DNA of 31,228 bases from a virus: the IMG/VR virus record IMGVR_UViG_3300011113_000047, positions 1 to 31,228 of that record. One strand, written 5' to 3'. The first letter of the stretch is position 1; each line of letters opens with the position of its first letter. A program made the position numbers and the translations under genes. The notes under the pieces were generated by a model. It was not told the origin of the DNA. It made no database searches and saw only the letters and a program-made list of their open reading frames with translations. Of the stretch, positions 1 through 7,237 are shown one piece after another.

Positions 1-339
1 GAGAAGATCGCCGTTTACTTCATTATTCTCTCCTGGTAAATCGCCAACCTGAGTATGCCTCCAAACTTGACCGGCTCGGAGCTTGGCGATTGCATCGCAT
101 AGCCCATCGAACGTCGTCCCACGTTCCGCACGGTCAACGGCGTTCCAATGGAAAATCATGGGGCCGCTTTCCCCATAACATCCGCCGCCATTGCTACGCT
201 TTAGGGGGCAAGCATCAGGGCAAGTTGACCGGCCGGACGTTGTCGCCGGCATAGGTCCGATTTTAATGTTTGCACTACTCGCCGTGAAGTGAACAAGCGG
301 GGGCGCATCATTCAAACCAATAATTTTTGCGGGGATCAT
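1..339 (-). CDS. Cys-containing phage protein, DUF7227-like, 3' end cut by window
   Basis: Reads leftward from ATG at 339 and is still open at base 1, so only the first 113 residues are visible. The core is a Cys-Pro-rich stretch, TCPDACPL (residues 39-46) followed by GCYGESGPM (53-61) and FHW, so Cys40, Cys44 and Cys54 could bind a metal or an Fe-S cluster. I recall this TCPxxCPL...GCYxExGP pattern from a widespread phage family of unknown function that I believe is catalogued as DUF7227; the number is from memory. The start codon overlaps the stop of the upstream gene as ATGA, so it is the third gene of a leftward operon and is probably translated by coupling. No enzymatic role can be given. 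The gene call is firm; the family label is moderate. Confidence 0.72.
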   Translation of the reverse strand, partial: MIPAKIIGLNDAPPLVHFTASSANIKIGPMPATTSGRSTCPDACPLKRSNGGGCYGESGPMIFHWNAVDRAERGTTFDGLCDAIAKLRAGQVWRHTQVGDLPGENNEVNGDLL

Positions 340-533
340 TTGGGTTCACCCTTCAATTTTTTTTTAAGAAGTAAGGATTTATAAACGTCAAGTCTGCCCT
401 GCCAGTATCCTATGTCATAAGACATGGAACAAGTCCCCATGCGCGTCCCATCGCAATGTTCTGCTATGTCCTCCTTATCCTTCAAGATGCGCTCGCATTC
501 TTTAATAAATTCCCAAACAAGTTTTTTTGTCAT
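336..533 (-). CDS. Hypothetical 65-aa phage protein
   Basis: Encodes 65 aa beginning MTKKLVWEFIKECERI. A longer in-frame start exists at 605, but ATG 533 is preferred: it lies one base after the stop of the small upstream ORF and has a GAGG-type ribosome binding site inside that ORF's last codons. The sequence is helical and charged, with a short SYDIGYWQGRLDVYKSLL segment like that in small phage proteins of unknown role, and a basic C-terminus. A run of nine A (coding strand) gives the Lys-Lys-Lys stretch near the C-terminus and could be slippage-prone. Its stop overlaps the next start (ATGA). No function is recognised. Confidence 0.6.
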   Translation of the reverse strand: MTKKLVWEFIKECERILKDKEDIAEHCDGTRMGTCSMSYDIGYWQGRLDVYKSLLLKKKLKGEPK

Positions 534-534
534 G

Positions 535-624
535 TTATTTTGCCTCAACTTTCTTTTTGCGATCTTCAAACTCGCGGGAAACTTTAGCCGTTTCCGCTTC
601 GGCATTGGTGAGTGTGCTTTTCAT
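535..624 (-). CDS. Possible 29-aa microprotein heading the leftward operon
   Basis: A short leftward frame from ATG 624 to TAA 535-537 encodes 29 residues: MKSTLTNAEAETAKVSREF, then a Lys/Glu-rich tail ending VEAK. It is predicted to be one charged helix. Its stop is separated by one base from the start of the next gene, the compact spacing seen throughout this genome, which is the main support. No Shine-Dalgarno site precedes its ATG. It may act only as a leader that couples translation of the genes behind it. No homologue is recognised. Confidence 0.4.
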   Translation of the reverse strand: MKSTLTNAEAETAKVSREFEDRKKKVEAK

Positions 625-698
625 GCCGACAACATACCCAACCGGCTTGCGGACTCAATCACTTTTTATTGTCTCAGAATATGGTATAAGCTTTCTTA
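625..698. promoter_or_regulatory. Divergent promoter region between leftward and rightward operons
   Basis: This 74-base gap separates genes transcribed in opposite directions, so promoters for both are expected here. Leftward, a TTGAGT-like -35 (complement of 653-658) and a TATGTT-like -10 (complement of 631-636) are 16 bases apart, each matching sigma-70 consensus at four of six positions. Rightward, TATAAG at 685-690 is a plausible -10 only 8 bases before the terminase start; no good -35 is visible. Neither flanking start codon has a Shine-Dalgarno site. The location is reliable; the exact boxes are guesses. Confidence 0.45.
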
Positions 699-1325
699 AT
701 GGATGAAATTAGCGCAACTCCTAGCGCACCGAAGAAAGCGAAGAACGGGCGCGAGATATTCACAGAAAAGATCGCGGATGAAATTATTTCCGCATGCGGT
801 TCCGGATTCACAATTGAAAAGGCCGGCGCGCTTGTGGGCGTGAATGCTTCCACAATAAGAACGTGGGCGCAGAGGCGGCCAAAGTTTGCCCAGGCTGTGG
901 AGACGGCGAGAAAAAAGCACGAACTTTCCCTGCTACGTGACATAGAACTTGCCGGTCAAAAATCATGGCAGGCTAAGGCATGGATGAGTGAGCGAGTTTA
1001 TGGGTATGCCCAACCTAGTGCGCGTCAACATGTTACACAAGAAGTGACGCATGGAATCAGCGGGAACCTTGCGCAATTGTTAGCAGGCATTGCAATGAAA
1101 AAGAAAGCGCAAGTTATTGATTCGGAAGTAGTTAAGGAGAAACCGGCACTTACAAATCAATACAATAGCTATTGTACGACAGATGGCACGCAAATACCTA
1201 TAACCACAACACCTGGGAAGATTTCTAAACCTAGAAAAATGAGCATGAGAAGGCGAAAGCCAAGGGCGGAAAGCTTGGCCAAGTACACCACCACGCCACC
1301 TGCCACTCCCCCAGCCCCCATTTAA
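699..1325 (+). CDS. Terminase small subunit-like DNA-binding protein
   Basis: 208 aa. Residues about 36-60 form a helix-turn-helix (GFTIEKAGALVGVNASTIRTW), followed by a helical segment and the pattern SWQAKAWMSERVYGYAQPS, which matches the W-x-A-x-A-W-x-x-E-R signature common in small terminase-type proteins. Small subunits bind packaging sites on phage DNA and regulate the large subunit. The C-terminal third is basic and Pro/Thr-rich and likely disordered. It lies directly before the large subunit with a 61-base gap. ATG 699 has no Shine-Dalgarno site and follows a -10-like TATAAG by 8 bases, so a nearly leaderless transcript is possible. Function rests on motif and position. Confidence 0.8.
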   Translation: MDEISATPSAPKKAKNGREIFTEKIADEIISACGSGFTIEKAGALVGVNASTIRTWAQRRPKFAQAVETARKKHELSLLRDIELAGQKSWQAKAWMSERVYGYAQPSARQHVTQEVTHGISGNLAQLLAGIAMKKKAQVIDSEVVKEKPALTNQYNSYCTTDGTQIPITTTPGKISKPRKMSMRRRKPRAESLAKYTTTPPATPPAPI

Positions 1326-1368
1326 TACGCATATACCCCCCCAAATTATTGTGGCTCAAAATAAAAAG

Positions 1369-1386
1369 AGGTGTTAAACATCACCT
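1369..1386 (+). promoter_or_regulatory. Hairpin that could mask the ribosome binding site of the large terminase
   Basis: AGGTG (1369-1373), the likely Shine-Dalgarno core, can pair with CACCT (1382-1386), which ends right at the ATG of the large terminase gene. The loop is 8 bases. If formed, it would hide the ribosome binding site and lower translation of the large subunit. The stem is only 5 bp, so this is suggestive only. Confidence 0.3.
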
Positions 1387-2811
1387 ATGCCAAAGCCCCC
1401 CAAGCGTAGTCAAGACGAGATACTTGAAGACCTATCCAAACCAGCCAATTTCGCTGCTAACGTATTGGGAATCAATTTATATGATTGGCAGAGGAAGGTA
1501 TTGCGTGACCTAGAGGCTAAGGACTGTCGCGTAGCTCTGCGTGCAGCCAACGGCTCCGGCAAGACAAGCACAGTAATTTCATCGATTCTTATATGGCACG
1601 CTCTGGTTTTCCCTCGCTCAATTGCTGTAACAACAGCAGGCGTTTTCCGCCAGGTCGAAAGTCAGCTTTGGCCTAGCCTGCGCAATCACATTGCCAAGCT
1701 TGGTGGTGCATGGGAGGTCACATCCGGCGAGATCCGCTACCTGCATCCAAACGGCAACACATCGCGCATCATAGGCTATTCCGCCACCGACCCTGGACGG
1801 GCTGAAGGCTGGCATGCCGAGGATCACGAATACCACCCTTTGCTTATGGTCGTAGACGAAGCCAAGACTGTCGCAGACCCGCTGTTCGAGGCCATCAGCC
1901 GGTGTCAACCAACCCGTTTGCTAATTGCATCCAGCCCAGGCGGAACCAGCGGCGCGTTCTATCGAGCATTCACCAAAGAGGCAAACATGTGGTCAAAGCA
2001 TGCTGTCACAGCCTTTGACTGTCCACACATAACCCAGAAGCAGATTGATGAAATAACCCAGCGGTACGGCGAGAAACATCCACTAACCCGATCCATGATC
2101 TATGGCGAGTTTGTGGACATAGGTGTGGAAAGCCTGGTCATCAATCTAAATCAGCTTCAAAACTGCTATAACGCCCCTCCAAGGTTCAAGCCAGGTGTGC
2201 GGATTGCTGGAGTTGACTTTGCAGCCGGAGGCGATCAGAACGTAATCTGCATCAGCGATGGCAACAAGATCCTACCAATGATCGCATGGCGCGAAAAGGA
2301 TACGATGGCTGCTGTGGGTAGGTTTATAGTGGAATTTAAGAAGGCTGGGTTAGAAGCCAACAACATCTATGCTGACGCGAGTGGTATGGGTATGGTCATG
2401 TGTGATGCCCTGGCCGAATCCGGATGGGTAGTCAACAGGGTTAACTTTGGTGCGGCTGCATATGACAACAATGCCTATACCAACCGGTCAGCAGAGATGT
2501 GGTACGGCATGGCAAAGAAGATTGAGGATGCAGAGATCATCCTTCCGGAAGACGAGGACTTAACTGCTCAGTTGACATGCAGGCGGACTATCACCAACAG
2601 CAAGGGTAAGTTGGGCGTGGAATCAAAAGATTCTATGCGCGCCAGAGGCATAGCCTCACCGGATAGGGCGGATGCTTTGGCACTATGCCTTAGTAGCTCA
2701 AATGTTGGACTTGACTTGACTTTCCAAATAGAGCGTCCAACTTGGAAGTCACTTCAAGAAATGATGGTGGCACACGACCCCGTCATGGCTGGATTTGACC
2801 CTGGAGGATAA
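1387..2811 (+). CDS. terL: Terminase large subunit (packaging ATPase/nuclease)
   Basis: 474 aa, a normal length for TerL. The N-terminal ATPase has a Walker A-like AANGSGKT (residues 53-60, with Ala in place of the usual first Gly), a Walker B LLMVVDE with D157/E158, and an ASSPGG coupling motif near 181-186. The C-terminal RNase H-like nuclease has likely metal ligands D277 (GVDFA), D330 (YADASG) and D426/D429 (PDRADAL). The protein pumps DNA into the prohead through the portal and cuts the concatemer. It follows the small subunit, and its last codons contain the GGAGG ribosome binding site of the next gene. The assignment is secure. Confidence 0.95.
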   Translation: MPKPPKRSQDEILEDLSKPANFAANVLGINLYDWQRKVLRDLEAKDCRVALRAANGSGKTSTVISSILIWHALVFPRSIAVTTAGVFRQVESQLWPSLRNHIAKLGGAWEVTSGEIRYLHPNGNTSRIIGYSATDPGRAEGWHAEDHEYHPLLMVVDEAKTVADPLFEAISRCQPTRLLIASSPGGTSGAFYRAFTKEANMWSKHAVTAFDCPHITQKQIDEITQRYGEKHPLTRSMIYGEFVDIGVESLVINLNQLQNCYNAPPRFKPGVRIAGVDFAAGGDQNVICISDGNKILPMIAWREKDTMAAVGRFIVEFKKAGLEANNIYADASGMGMVMCDALAESGWVVNRVNFGAAAYDNNAYTNRSAEMWYGMAKKIEDAEIILPEDEDLTAQLTCRRTITNSKGKLGVESKDSMRARGIASPDRADALALCLSSSNVGLDLTFQIERPTWKSLQEMMVAHDPVMAGFDPGG

Positions 2812-2815
2812 AACA

Positions 2816-2986
2816 ATGAATGTATGGAACTGGATTACTGCTAACTGGACAAGCATCGTTGCCGCTATTGGTGGCATCGTTCTTTCCGCTCGCATCATCG
2901 TCAAGCTCACACCTACTCCTGCTGACGATTCTATTTTGGAAAAAGTTGTAAACTTTCTAAAGTCGGTTGGTCTTAAAATCGACTAA
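2816..2986 (+). CDS. Small one-TM membrane protein, holin candidate
   Basis: 56 aa from ATG 2816, chosen over an upstream in-frame start at 2795 because GGAGG lies at 2803-2807 at good spacing. One hydrophobic segment (about residues 11-30, TSIVAAIGGIVLSARIIV) is followed by a soluble tail with a short amphipathic helix ending FLKSVGLKID. I recall near-identical small proteins between terminase and portal in related phages. Position next to a lipoprotein of spanin type suggests a lysis cassette, with this protein making the inner-membrane lesion. One TM with a cytoplasmic tail would fit a pinholin or class III holin, but function is inferred only. Confidence 0.6.
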   Translation: MNVWNWITANWTSIVAAIGGIVLSARIIVKLTPTPADDSILEKVVNFLKSVGLKID

Positions 2987-2994
2987 TTGATTTT

Positions 2995-3183
2995 GTGCTG
3001 CGTGCAATCTTTGAGATCATCGCAGCCGTGTTTCGACTCATCCCTAGCTGGCGCGAAAAGCGTGTCCAGAACATTGAAGGTGAATGGAAGCATAATCGTG
3101 ACGCTATTGAGCGTGATCTGCGTGGTGACTCTTGGTGGGTGCGCAACAACGACACCAGTAACCCACACGACAGGGATAGTTGA
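2995..3183 (+). CDS. Small amphipathic protein overlapping a lipoprotein gene
   Basis: 62 aa from a GTG start at 2995, eight bases after the previous stop; no Shine-Dalgarno site is visible. The N-terminus (LRAIFEIIAAVFRLIP) is a hydrophobic amphipathic helix with charges, and the rest is charged and Trp-rich (WKHNRDAIERDL, DSWWV). The last 104 bases overlap, in another frame, the lipoprotein gene at 3080. That layout resembles Rz/Rz1, where the outer spanin gene lies inside or overlaps the inner spanin gene, but this protein is short and lacks a clean TM and a long coiled coil. It may be a reduced inner spanin or an unrelated peripheral membrane protein. Confidence 0.5.
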   Translation: MLRAIFEIIAAVFRLIPSWREKRVQNIEGEWKHNRDAIERDLRGDSWWVRNNDTSNPHDRDS

Positions 3184-3313
3184 GGAACTGATGAAAGATC
3201 CTAACTACATTGAAATCCGCCGTGGTACGCCTGGGGCCCGTGAGTGGGCAAGAAAAGCTTTGAATGCTGTAAACGATCTTTCATACGAACTTAAAGTGGA
3301 GCGCAATAAATGA
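3080..3313 (+). CDS. Small lipoprotein, outer-spanin-like
   Basis: 77 aa from GTG 3080. A hydrophobic signal (SIIVTLLSVICVVTLGGC) ends in the lipobox LGGC with the lipidated Cys at residue 21, leaving a mature protein of 57 aa that starts CATTTPVTH and is helical and charged towards the C-terminus. An upstream in-frame TTG at 2987 would put the signal too far inside, so a start near 3074-3080 is preferred. Outer spanins sit in the outer membrane and disrupt it at the last step of lysis. It overlaps the preceding gene out of frame, and its stop overlaps the portal start (ATGA). The lipoprotein call is good; the spanin role follows from context. Confidence 0.65.
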   Translation: MNGSIIVTLLSVICVVTLGGCATTTPVTHTTGIVEELMKDPNYIEIRRGTPGAREWARKALNAVNDLSYELKVERNK

Positions 3314-5190
3314 ACGCCAAAGATACTCGCAGAACAGAATATTATTCCAGAATCATCGACTCGCTTAATCAGCGCGAGACATGGGAGAACCGACAGAGGT
3401 TGTTTTACCAAGCTCGCTACTTTGGTGTTCGCCGTAAGGTTAAACCTTGGCCTACCGCAGCTGACCTTCACGTTCAGTTAATTGACACGGCGATTGAGAA
3501 GCTGAAGCCTTCCTTCGTCAACAGCGCAATTGGAAACGACATTCTTTCCAGCTTTGTACCCATGCGCCAGCAGTTGACACCGTTGACTGTTTCTGCCGAG
3601 CGTTGGTTTGATTACAACATGCGCGAGCGTACAAATTTCCAGAAAGAGATTGTTTCAGTAATTGACAACATTCTGCTCTACGGGCGCGGAGTTGCGAAGA
3701 TCATTTGGAACGAGGACAAGAAGCGCATTGACTTCGAGGCCATTGATCCTTTCCACATCATTGTTCCGGCCTACACAAAGGAGTTTAAGGATGCAGATTT
3801 CATCGTTCACATCGTCTCGACAAGTGTCGATTCCTATAAGGCAAATCCCCTGTACAAGCAGGATGAGGAGTTTATCAAAACAATTTCTGGTAAACCCTCC
3901 AAATCGGTGGGCTTACGAAGTGAGATTCAAGATGAGATTTATAGACGGGAAGGCATTACTCAGGAAGCTGAAAATGATCGCATCATTCTTTGGGAGATGT
4001 ACACGCCTTCTGAAGACGGATGGAAGGTCGAGACATATAGTCCGCTTGTCGTAACCGAAGATGTCCGCAAGCCCTTTACTTTGCCGTATCGTCATGGTGA
4101 ACCACCTTTTGTAGATTTCCCCTATGAGGTCACAGGGGGCGGTTGGTACAGTCCGAGAGGAGTTGCAGAGATCCTGCTCCCGAACGAGAACCTACTAAAT
4201 AAACTAAAGAACTCCCTCTCCGATTACGTTGAACTGGCCAACCGACCCGTTTTCGAGGCACAGAATCCGATCTCGCTGAACACATCGAATTTGAAGATGC
4301 AGCCTGGGCAGATCCTTCCGCAGGGATTGAAGCCTGTTCAGTTCAGCCAGCCTCCGTTTGATTTCCAGAAGTTGATGCTCGAAGAGCGTCTGCTGTCTGA
4401 ACAGCGGATGGGTAATCCTGACTTTGGCGCAGGATCGCAATTCCAGGTGTCGGATCGCAAGACTGCCACCGAGATCCAAGCGTTGCAGTCTCAGGCTGCT
4501 GCTTCCGGAGACCTTCGTAACCGCATGTTCCGGATGGGTCTTGCACATCTATTCAAACAATGCTGGTCGCTTTACACGCAGTACAACAAGAAAGATTTGA
4601 TGTATCGGTATGCCGAGGAGACAGGCTCCATGCCTCCGGAAGGTATCCATGATGAATATTCAATCGAACCCAAGGGTGGATTGGACTTCATCAACCGGCA
4701 GTTTGCATTGCAGAAGTCGGTTGCTCGGATGCAGATGTTCCAAAATAATCCTTTCGTAAATCAGGCAGAACTGGTTAAATCGGTTCTTGAACAAGATGAC
4801 CCCAGCCTGGTTCGCAGACTATTCCAAGATCCTAATCAGGCATCAGGCGATCAGTCTGAAGACCAAGCGATTGAAATTGCCACGATGCTTGCAACCGGAT
4901 TCCCTGTCGCAATCAAGCCTAGCGATGATCACAAAGCGCACATATCCGTTCTCTTCGCATTTAACCAAGCAGCTCAAGCAAGGCAGCAACAGGTCGATCA
5001 GAGTGCAATGCAAGTTCTGATGGCTCACTTACAACAGCATTTGGCGGCTCTCGAAAAGATTGACCCAAATACCTCCCGCGCGATTCAGAAACAGCTTCGT
5101 GATGCAGGCAAGGCTCAAATGCAACAGCAGGCACAACAGTTGCCTTCTGGTGCGATGCAAGGCCAACAAGCCGGTCCGATGCCTGCTTGA
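3310..5190 (+). CDS. Portal protein (head-to-tail connector)
   Basis: 626 aa. The sequence has the layout of podoviral portal proteins: an N-terminal helical region (WENRQRLFYQARYFG), a segment on membrane-free core beta strands (DNILLYGRGVAKIIW, residues about 122-136), the ...FPYEVTGGGWYSPRGVAE... region before the long helices (LPNENLLNKLKNSLSDYVEL), and a Gln-rich, coiled C-terminus. Twelve copies form the ring at one head vertex through which DNA is packaged and ejected. It follows the terminase genes and is ATGA-coupled to the lipoprotein gene. The family is recognised from overall pattern and synteny. Confidence 0.88.
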   Translation: MNAKDTRRTEYYSRIIDSLNQRETWENRQRLFYQARYFGVRRKVKPWPTAADLHVQLIDTAIEKLKPSFVNSAIGNDILSSFVPMRQQLTPLTVSAERWFDYNMRERTNFQKEIVSVIDNILLYGRGVAKIIWNEDKKRIDFEAIDPFHIIVPAYTKEFKDADFIVHIVSTSVDSYKANPLYKQDEEFIKTISGKPSKSVGLRSEIQDEIYRREGITQEAENDRIILWEMYTPSEDGWKVETYSPLVVTEDVRKPFTLPYRHGEPPFVDFPYEVTGGGWYSPRGVAEILLPNENLLNKLKNSLSDYVELANRPVFEAQNPISLNTSNLKMQPGQILPQGLKPVQFSQPPFDFQKLMLEERLLSEQRMGNPDFGAGSQFQVSDRKTATEIQALQSQAAASGDLRNRMFRMGLAHLFKQCWSLYTQYNKKDLMYRYAEETGSMPPEGIHDEYSIEPKGGLDFINRQFALQKSVARMQMFQNNPFVNQAELVKSVLEQDDPSLVRRLFQDPNQASGDQSEDQAIEIATMLATGFPVAIKPSDDHKAHISVLFAFNQAAQARQQQVDQSAMQVLMAHLQQHLAALEKIDPNTSRAIQKQLRDAGKAQMQQQAQQLPSGAMQGQQAGPMPA

Positions 5191-5717
5191 AAGTACCGGT
5201 AATGCGGGATGCCTTCCAGCAGGAAGGCTTAGCAGAACTTTGCAAGTGGGCTAATGAGCAAGGCGCAACAGGGAAAGCAATTGAAATTGGTGCCTACAGC
5301 GGTGAAGGAACCATTGTCCTAGCAAAGTATTTCAAAGAAGTTTTGGCAGTAGATCCGTGGATTAACGGGTACGACATTAACGATAGGGCAAGCCAACAAT
5401 GTCCGATGAAGTTTGTATTTGAGAAATTTCAAGAAAATACCAAGGACCTTGGTAACGTCATGTTTAGCCGTGGGAAAAGCCTGGATGCCCTAGAATTTGT
5501 CCAAGATGGATCATGCGATCTTATTTATGTTGACGGAGATCACAGATATGAAGGTGTGCTGGCTGACCTAAAAGGATGGCGTAAAAAGCTTAAAGTAGGC
5601 GGGATTATGTCTGGACACGATTGGAGTTGGGAATCCGTAAAGAAAGCTTTGAAGGAGGAGATTGGTGACAAAGAATATACTCTGTTTAATGGTGATTCTT
5701 GGGCTATAAAACTATAA
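5187..5717 (+). CDS. Class I SAM-dependent methyltransferase (Methyltransf_24-like)
   Basis: 176 aa. Motif I IEIGAYSGEG (residues 32-41) forms the SAM-binding loop, AVDPW (54-58) holds the acidic residue that contacts the ribose, and DLIYVDGDHRYEGV (111-124) plus SGHDW (142-146) match the methyltransferase 24 family, often found with sugar or glycan modification. The substrate is unknown. The start could be TTG 5187, overlapping the portal stop (TTGA), or ATG 5202; neither has a clear ribosome site. Its position between portal and scaffold is unusual for an enzyme and suggests an inserted accessory gene. The fold is confident; the target is not. Confidence 0.85.
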   Translation: MKVPVMRDAFQQEGLAELCKWANEQGATGKAIEIGAYSGEGTIVLAKYFKEVLAVDPWINGYDINDRASQQCPMKFVFEKFQENTKDLGNVMFSRGKSLDALEFVQDGSCDLIYVDGDHRYEGVLADLKGWRKKLKVGGIMSGHDWSWESVKKALKEEIGDKEYTLFNGDSWAIKL

Positions 5718-5725
5718 ATAATCAT

Positions 5726-5851
5726 ATGAAAAAAGGTCTATACGCAAATATCAATGCCCGCCGGAAGGCTGGAATAAGCCGGAGCAAAAAGAACTCAACA
5801 ATCAAGCCTAAGATTTGGCGCATGATGAAAGCAAAAAAAGGTACGTTTTAA
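5726..5851 (+). CDS. Small basic phage protein (KKGLYANI family)
   Basis: 41 aa beginning MKKGLYANINARRKAG, ending in a basic KAKKGTF tail. I recall the opening MKKGLYANIxAKRKR from many small, very basic proteins encoded in phage structural regions, function unknown. The net charge is strongly positive, so nucleic acid or scaffold binding is plausible. No good Shine-Dalgarno site is seen before ATG 5726. The sequence match to the remembered family is the main evidence. Confidence 0.65.
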   Translation: MKKGLYANINARRKAGISRSKKNSTIKPKIWRMMKAKKGTF

Positions 5852-5856
5852 CGTAC
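5841..5856. repeat. Perfect 7-bp inverted repeat around a stop codon
   Basis: GTACGTTTTAACGTAC consists of GTACGTT and its exact complement AACGTAC separated by TT. It covers the stop codon of the small basic protein and precedes the next ATG by a few bases. The loop is too small for a stable RNA hairpin without opening inner pairs, so it may be a protein binding site or chance. Confidence 0.35.
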
Positions 5857-5862
5857 GCAATT

Positions 5863-6186
5863 ATGAGAAAGCTAAGAGCAGCATTGGCGTTTATTCGTGA
5901 CCAGGAGTGGGTTGACGAACCGAAGTGGGAAGATGAGGACGAGAAGGCCTGGACTGGATTTCTTTCCACACCCACCGGAAGGCGTTTAAGCCTTATCCTT
6001 TTGAACCTAACTTTGCGTCAAAATGGTACCGCAGTAATGAAGAAATCAGAGGCACTTGCGGACGCTTGTGGTTATGCTAAAGGTTTTCGTGGTTGTGTCG
6101 CGATCTTAGAATCGCTCGCAACCCAAAAACTTAACTCCGCCGTTCTTGGCTATGAGGACGGATCGGATGATACAATAGCCAACTAA
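5863..6186 (+). CDS. Hypothetical phage protein before the scaffold
   Basis: 107 aa from ATG 5863. A TTG at 5815 would add 16 residues and overlap the basic protein; neither start has a clear ribosome site, so the ATG is preferred. The sequence shows Trp-rich acidic residues (DEPKWEDEDEKAW), then FLSTPTGRRLSLILLNLTL and an Ala/Gly segment (ALADACGYAKGFRG) with a terminal ILESL. I recall this W-x-x-F-L-x-T-x-x-G-R-x-L pattern from small phage proteins next to scaffold genes, without known function. Likely a virion-assembly accessory protein. Confidence 0.65.
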   Translation: MRKLRAALAFIRDQEWVDEPKWEDEDEKAWTGFLSTPTGRRLSLILLNLTLRQNGTAVMKKSEALADACGYAKGFRGCVAILESLATQKLNSAVLGYEDGSDDTIAN

Positions 6187-6234
6187 CCTTTAGGCAGAAT
6201 GACTCCCTGCCGAAAAGTGTAAGAAAGGGTCAAA

Positions 6235-7206
6235 ATGGCAGATTCAAATAACCTGACCGAGGCGGATGTATTGGCAATGGCGCAAGCGGCTGACGAAGGA
6301 CGGGACTTTAGTCCCACTCCCAAGGAAGACGAAAAAGCCAAAGTAGAAACAACTGTACCGGATAAGGCCAGCGGAGATACCGAGCAGACACCCGCGCCTG
6401 CTGAAAAAGCCGAAAAAACAAAACTAGAAGCCTCGGATGAGGTTTCAGCTACCAAGGAGAAATCCGAGGAAGCCAAAAGTTCTTTAACAACGCAACCTTC
6501 AGAAGACAAGTCGGAGTCGGCTTCCGAAAAGAAGCCTACCCGTTACGAGAAGGCAAAGTCGCGACTTGAGAAAGAGTGGGAAGATGTCCGAGCAGAGAAA
6601 GCCAGAATCAAAGCTGAACGAGAGCAGATCGAGGCCGAAAGAGCAAGGAAGACTTCAGAAACTACTCAAAGCGAGACAAAGGCGAGCAATCGCAAGTTTA
6701 GCGCGGAAGATTATCGGGAAGCGGCAAAGAGCTATCGTGACGAAGGCCGCGATGATCTTGCAAAACTCGCTGAACAAAAAGCTGGTGAAGTCGAAGTTGA
6801 GGATAGGCGCGAGATTGAGCAGAAAACACAAGCAGAATTAAAGTCTGCCTGGGATAAGAATCTGCTTGATGAAGTAGAAGCCAATCCGGAACTTAAGGAT
6901 TCAAACAGCACTTTGTATAAAGCCGTATCGGAAATGTTGCAAAACCACGCCATCCTGCGCAATTATCCTGCTGGGATTAAGGATGCGGTTGGAATTGCAA
7001 AGGTAAAGCTTCAAGCGGAGTCCGCCTCCGATTTGTCCAAAAAGGTTGCAGAGTATGAGCGTGAACTCGCTCAACTCAGAAAAGCGACTACTCCGGCATC
7101 TGGACAACCCAAAGGTCCTTCCAAAACTAAAGCTTTTCACGAACTTTCGCTAGACGAACAGGAACGTGAATTGATGAAGATGGCAAGCGAAGTTGACAGA
7201 GGTTGA
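6235..7206 (+). CDS. Scaffolding protein
   Basis: 323 aa, strongly charged. The first 100 residues are Glu/Lys/Thr/Ser-rich and disordered; residues about 103-140 (RYEKAKSRLEKEWEDVRAEK...) and 255-285 are long coiled-coil heptads; the C-terminus (FHELSLDEQERELMKMAS) is helical, as in capsid-binding tails of scaffolds. Scaffolds guide capsid assembly and leave or are digested before DNA enters. An AAAGGG ribosome site precedes ATG 6235. It sits directly before the major capsid gene, the standard place. No conserved catalytic motif is visible, so no internal protease is indicated. Confidence 0.8.
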   Translation: MADSNNLTEADVLAMAQAADEGRDFSPTPKEDEKAKVETTVPDKASGDTEQTPAPAEKAEKTKLEASDEVSATKEKSEEAKSSLTTQPSEDKSESASEKKPTRYEKAKSRLEKEWEDVRAEKARIKAEREQIEAERARKTSETTQSETKASNRKFSAEDYREAAKSYRDEGRDDLAKLAEQKAGEVEVEDRREIEQKTQAELKSAWDKNLLDEVEANPELKDSNSTLYKAVSEMLQNHAILRNYPAGIKDAVGIAKVKLQAESASDLSKKVAEYERELAQLRKATTPASGQPKGPSKTKAFHELSLDEQERELMKMASEVDRG

Positions 7207-7237
7207 GTGGTCATAACAAACAAGGATACTTAATTAT

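Noticed and set aside
6193-6211. GGCAG/CTGCC hairpin before the scaffold gene as a terminator
   Set aside because: The stem is only 5 bp with a 9-base loop and is not followed by a U tract; transcription must continue to the capsid genes.
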